From Deltaproteobacteria bacterium (GTDB lineage Bacteria; Desulfobacterota; DSM-4660; Desulfatiglandales; Desulfatiglandaceae), in NCBI GenBank assembly GCA_019314425.1, contig JAFCZI010000014.1:1-14852 (forward strand): a stretch of DNA of 14,852 nt, written 5' to 3'. A program made the position numbers and the translations under genes. Below are positions 13,894-14,852 of this stretch, one piece after another; position 1 is the stretch's first letter; every line of letters starts with the position of its first letter. The notes below the pieces were generated by a model, which was given only the letters and a program-made list of their open reading frames with translations, did no database searches and had not been told where the DNA came from.

Positions 13894-14852
13894 ATGAAAG
13901 TGCGTCTTCATCTTAAAAAAATATTCCCCCTGGCCGTATTTTTTCTTTTCGGCGGCATGGCTGTGGCCTTGTGGCAAAATCAGAACAGCCACCAGCGGGA
14001 ACTCGTCGTTCGTCACGCGGAAACCTCTGCGGAACAGATACAGATCCGTGTCCAGGGTCTGATGAATGCCCGCATTGCCTCCCTCAAACTGTTGGCTCAA
14101 AGATGGGTTGAAAGAACTCCCCCCGATTTCAGGCGGCAGCGGTTCCTCCAGTTCGCGGACGCCATTTACACCCATTACCCAGGGTTCACGGCGATCAACT
14201 GGGTTGATCCTGCCGGTGTCATCCGATGGGGTTTTCCGCCGGCGGAAGAGAAACGCGCCAAAGGCCGGAGCGTCTACGACCATAAGGACCCCCGTTACCG
14301 GGAGGCCTTTGAAAAAGCCGGGAAAGATCGTAAATATGCAGTTACCCCCTGTGTCGAGATCTATCAAGGGGGGGTTGGCTTTGACATATTCTGGCCTTTG
14401 ATCTACGCCGATAAGGTCCAGGGATATCTGGAGGGTGTCTTTCAGGTTCGGTTAATTGTCGACACCTGTCTGGCCGGGAAGATTTTCGAGGATTATTGGG
14501 TCAGAATCCACGAAGATGAGCGGCTGATCTATTCGAATGGCGCTGCGGGCCGGGACTGCGCTGAAGAGATCCCATTCCATGTGTTTCGAGAGATCCGCAT
14601 CCCCGGCAAGACCTGGCAACTGGAACTTTCTCCCAAAGCCGCGATCTTTAAAGGAGCGAATCCCCAAAATGTTTTATTCCTCACCTTTGGTCTTGCCATC
14701 TCGGCGATCCTCTCCTTTCTCATTTATCGCCTTTTCCAGAGGATGGATATGTACAGGGAGTCAAGGGATTATGCCCTTCACGAAGTCCGCGAGCGCAAAC
14801 GGGTTGAGAACAAATTGCTGGAAAGGGAAGAGAGGTTGAAGGTCCTGTTCGC
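13894..14852 (+). CDS. CHASE-type membrane sensor protein, N-terminal part
   Basis: From ATG 13894 the frame stays open to the window end (319 codons, incomplete). Membrane helix 1 is at about residues 9-28 (F-P-L-A-V-F-F-L-F-G-G). A periplasmic domain (about 30-255) has the CHASE-like run Y-P-G-F-T-A-I-N-W-V-D-P-A-G-V-I-R-W (95-112) and V-Y-D-H-K-D-P-R-Y-R-E-A-F (127-139). Helix 2 is at about 259-280. A charged coiled coil follows (E-R-K-R-V-E-N-K-L-L-E-R-E-E-R-L), of the kind that leads into a PAS domain. The output module lies beyond the window; a histidine kinase or a diguanylate cyclase/phosphodiesterase is usual. No good ribosome site is visible before the ATG. GTG 13900 is an alternative start. 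Confidence 0.8.
   Translation, partial: MKVRLHLKKIFPLAVFFLFGGMAVALWQNQNSHQRELVVRHAETSAEQIQIRVQGLMNARIASLKLLAQRWVERTPPDFRRQRFLQFADAIYTHYPGFTAINWVDPAGVIRWGFPPAEEKRAKGRSVYDHKDPRYREAFEKAGKDRKYAVTPCVEIYQGGVGFDIFWPLIYADKVQGYLEGVFQVRLIVDTCLAGKIFEDYWVRIHEDERLIYSNGAAGRDCAEEIPFHVFREIRIPGKTWQLELSPKAAIFKGANPQNVLFLTFGLAISAILSFLIYRLFQRMDMYRESRDYALHEVRERKRVENKLLEREERLKVLF

Overview
The window looks like a chromosomal segment of a sulfate-reducer-type Desulfobacterota (deltaproteobacterial) genome. This is an inference from protein flavour: the many universal-stress proteins, the N-type ATPase genes, the small Cys4/SAP-like proteins and the dispersed fold-back repeats. No rRNA or other taxonomic marker is present. 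GC content is moderate, and coding is moderately dense with many repeat-filled gaps.

Layout. (1) 1-54 is the last 17 codons of guaA, followed by a terminator. (2) 122-941: a fold-back repeat lies just upstream of a DUF433/DUF5615 toxin-antitoxin-like pair. (3) 1060-3512 is an accessory stretch. It holds a decayed universal-stress gene, two paralogous small Cys4 proteins with a duplicated leader, a 57-aa ORF whose stop codon comes from a repeat, a STAS-like protein with a clear terminator, and an Lpp/OprI-like lipoprotein. (4) 3741-6056 (minus strand) carries a LysM-YkuD L,D-transpeptidase and the RNA ligase rtcB, separated by another repeat copy. (5) 6319-9465 (plus strand) is a rearranged N-ATPase operon. 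A universal-stress N-terminus is fused in frame to the C-terminal part of the beta subunit. Intact atpC, atpQ and atpR follow, then an a subunit (atpB) fused in frame to the C-terminal part of gamma. The c, b and alpha genes are missing. (6) 9517-13292 (minus strand) is a stress cluster: Hsp20, a frameshifted UspA and an 894-aa NDP-forming acyl-CoA-synthetase/GNAT fusion. (7) 13894 to the end is the 5' part of a CHASE-type membrane sensor.

How the genes work together. The Lpp-like lipoprotein ends in lysine and faces a YkuD transpeptidase, so the pair could tether outer membrane to peptidoglycan. Hsp20, Usp and the acetyltransferase-like protein form a plausible stress/acetylation group. The ATPase locus cannot encode a working enzyme as written: beta lacks its P-loop half, and the c, b and alpha subunits are absent.

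The most distinctive non-genic structure is a ~164-bp fold-back (MITE-like) element. It has four copies (two in each orientation), a 34-bp mini-derivative and a solo end. One copy contains a perfect 27-bp-arm palindrome of another repeat family. A second, unrelated ~141-bp fold-back element follows the lipoprotein gene. Several genes are frameshifted, so sequence error or genuine decay must be separated before the fusions are interpreted.
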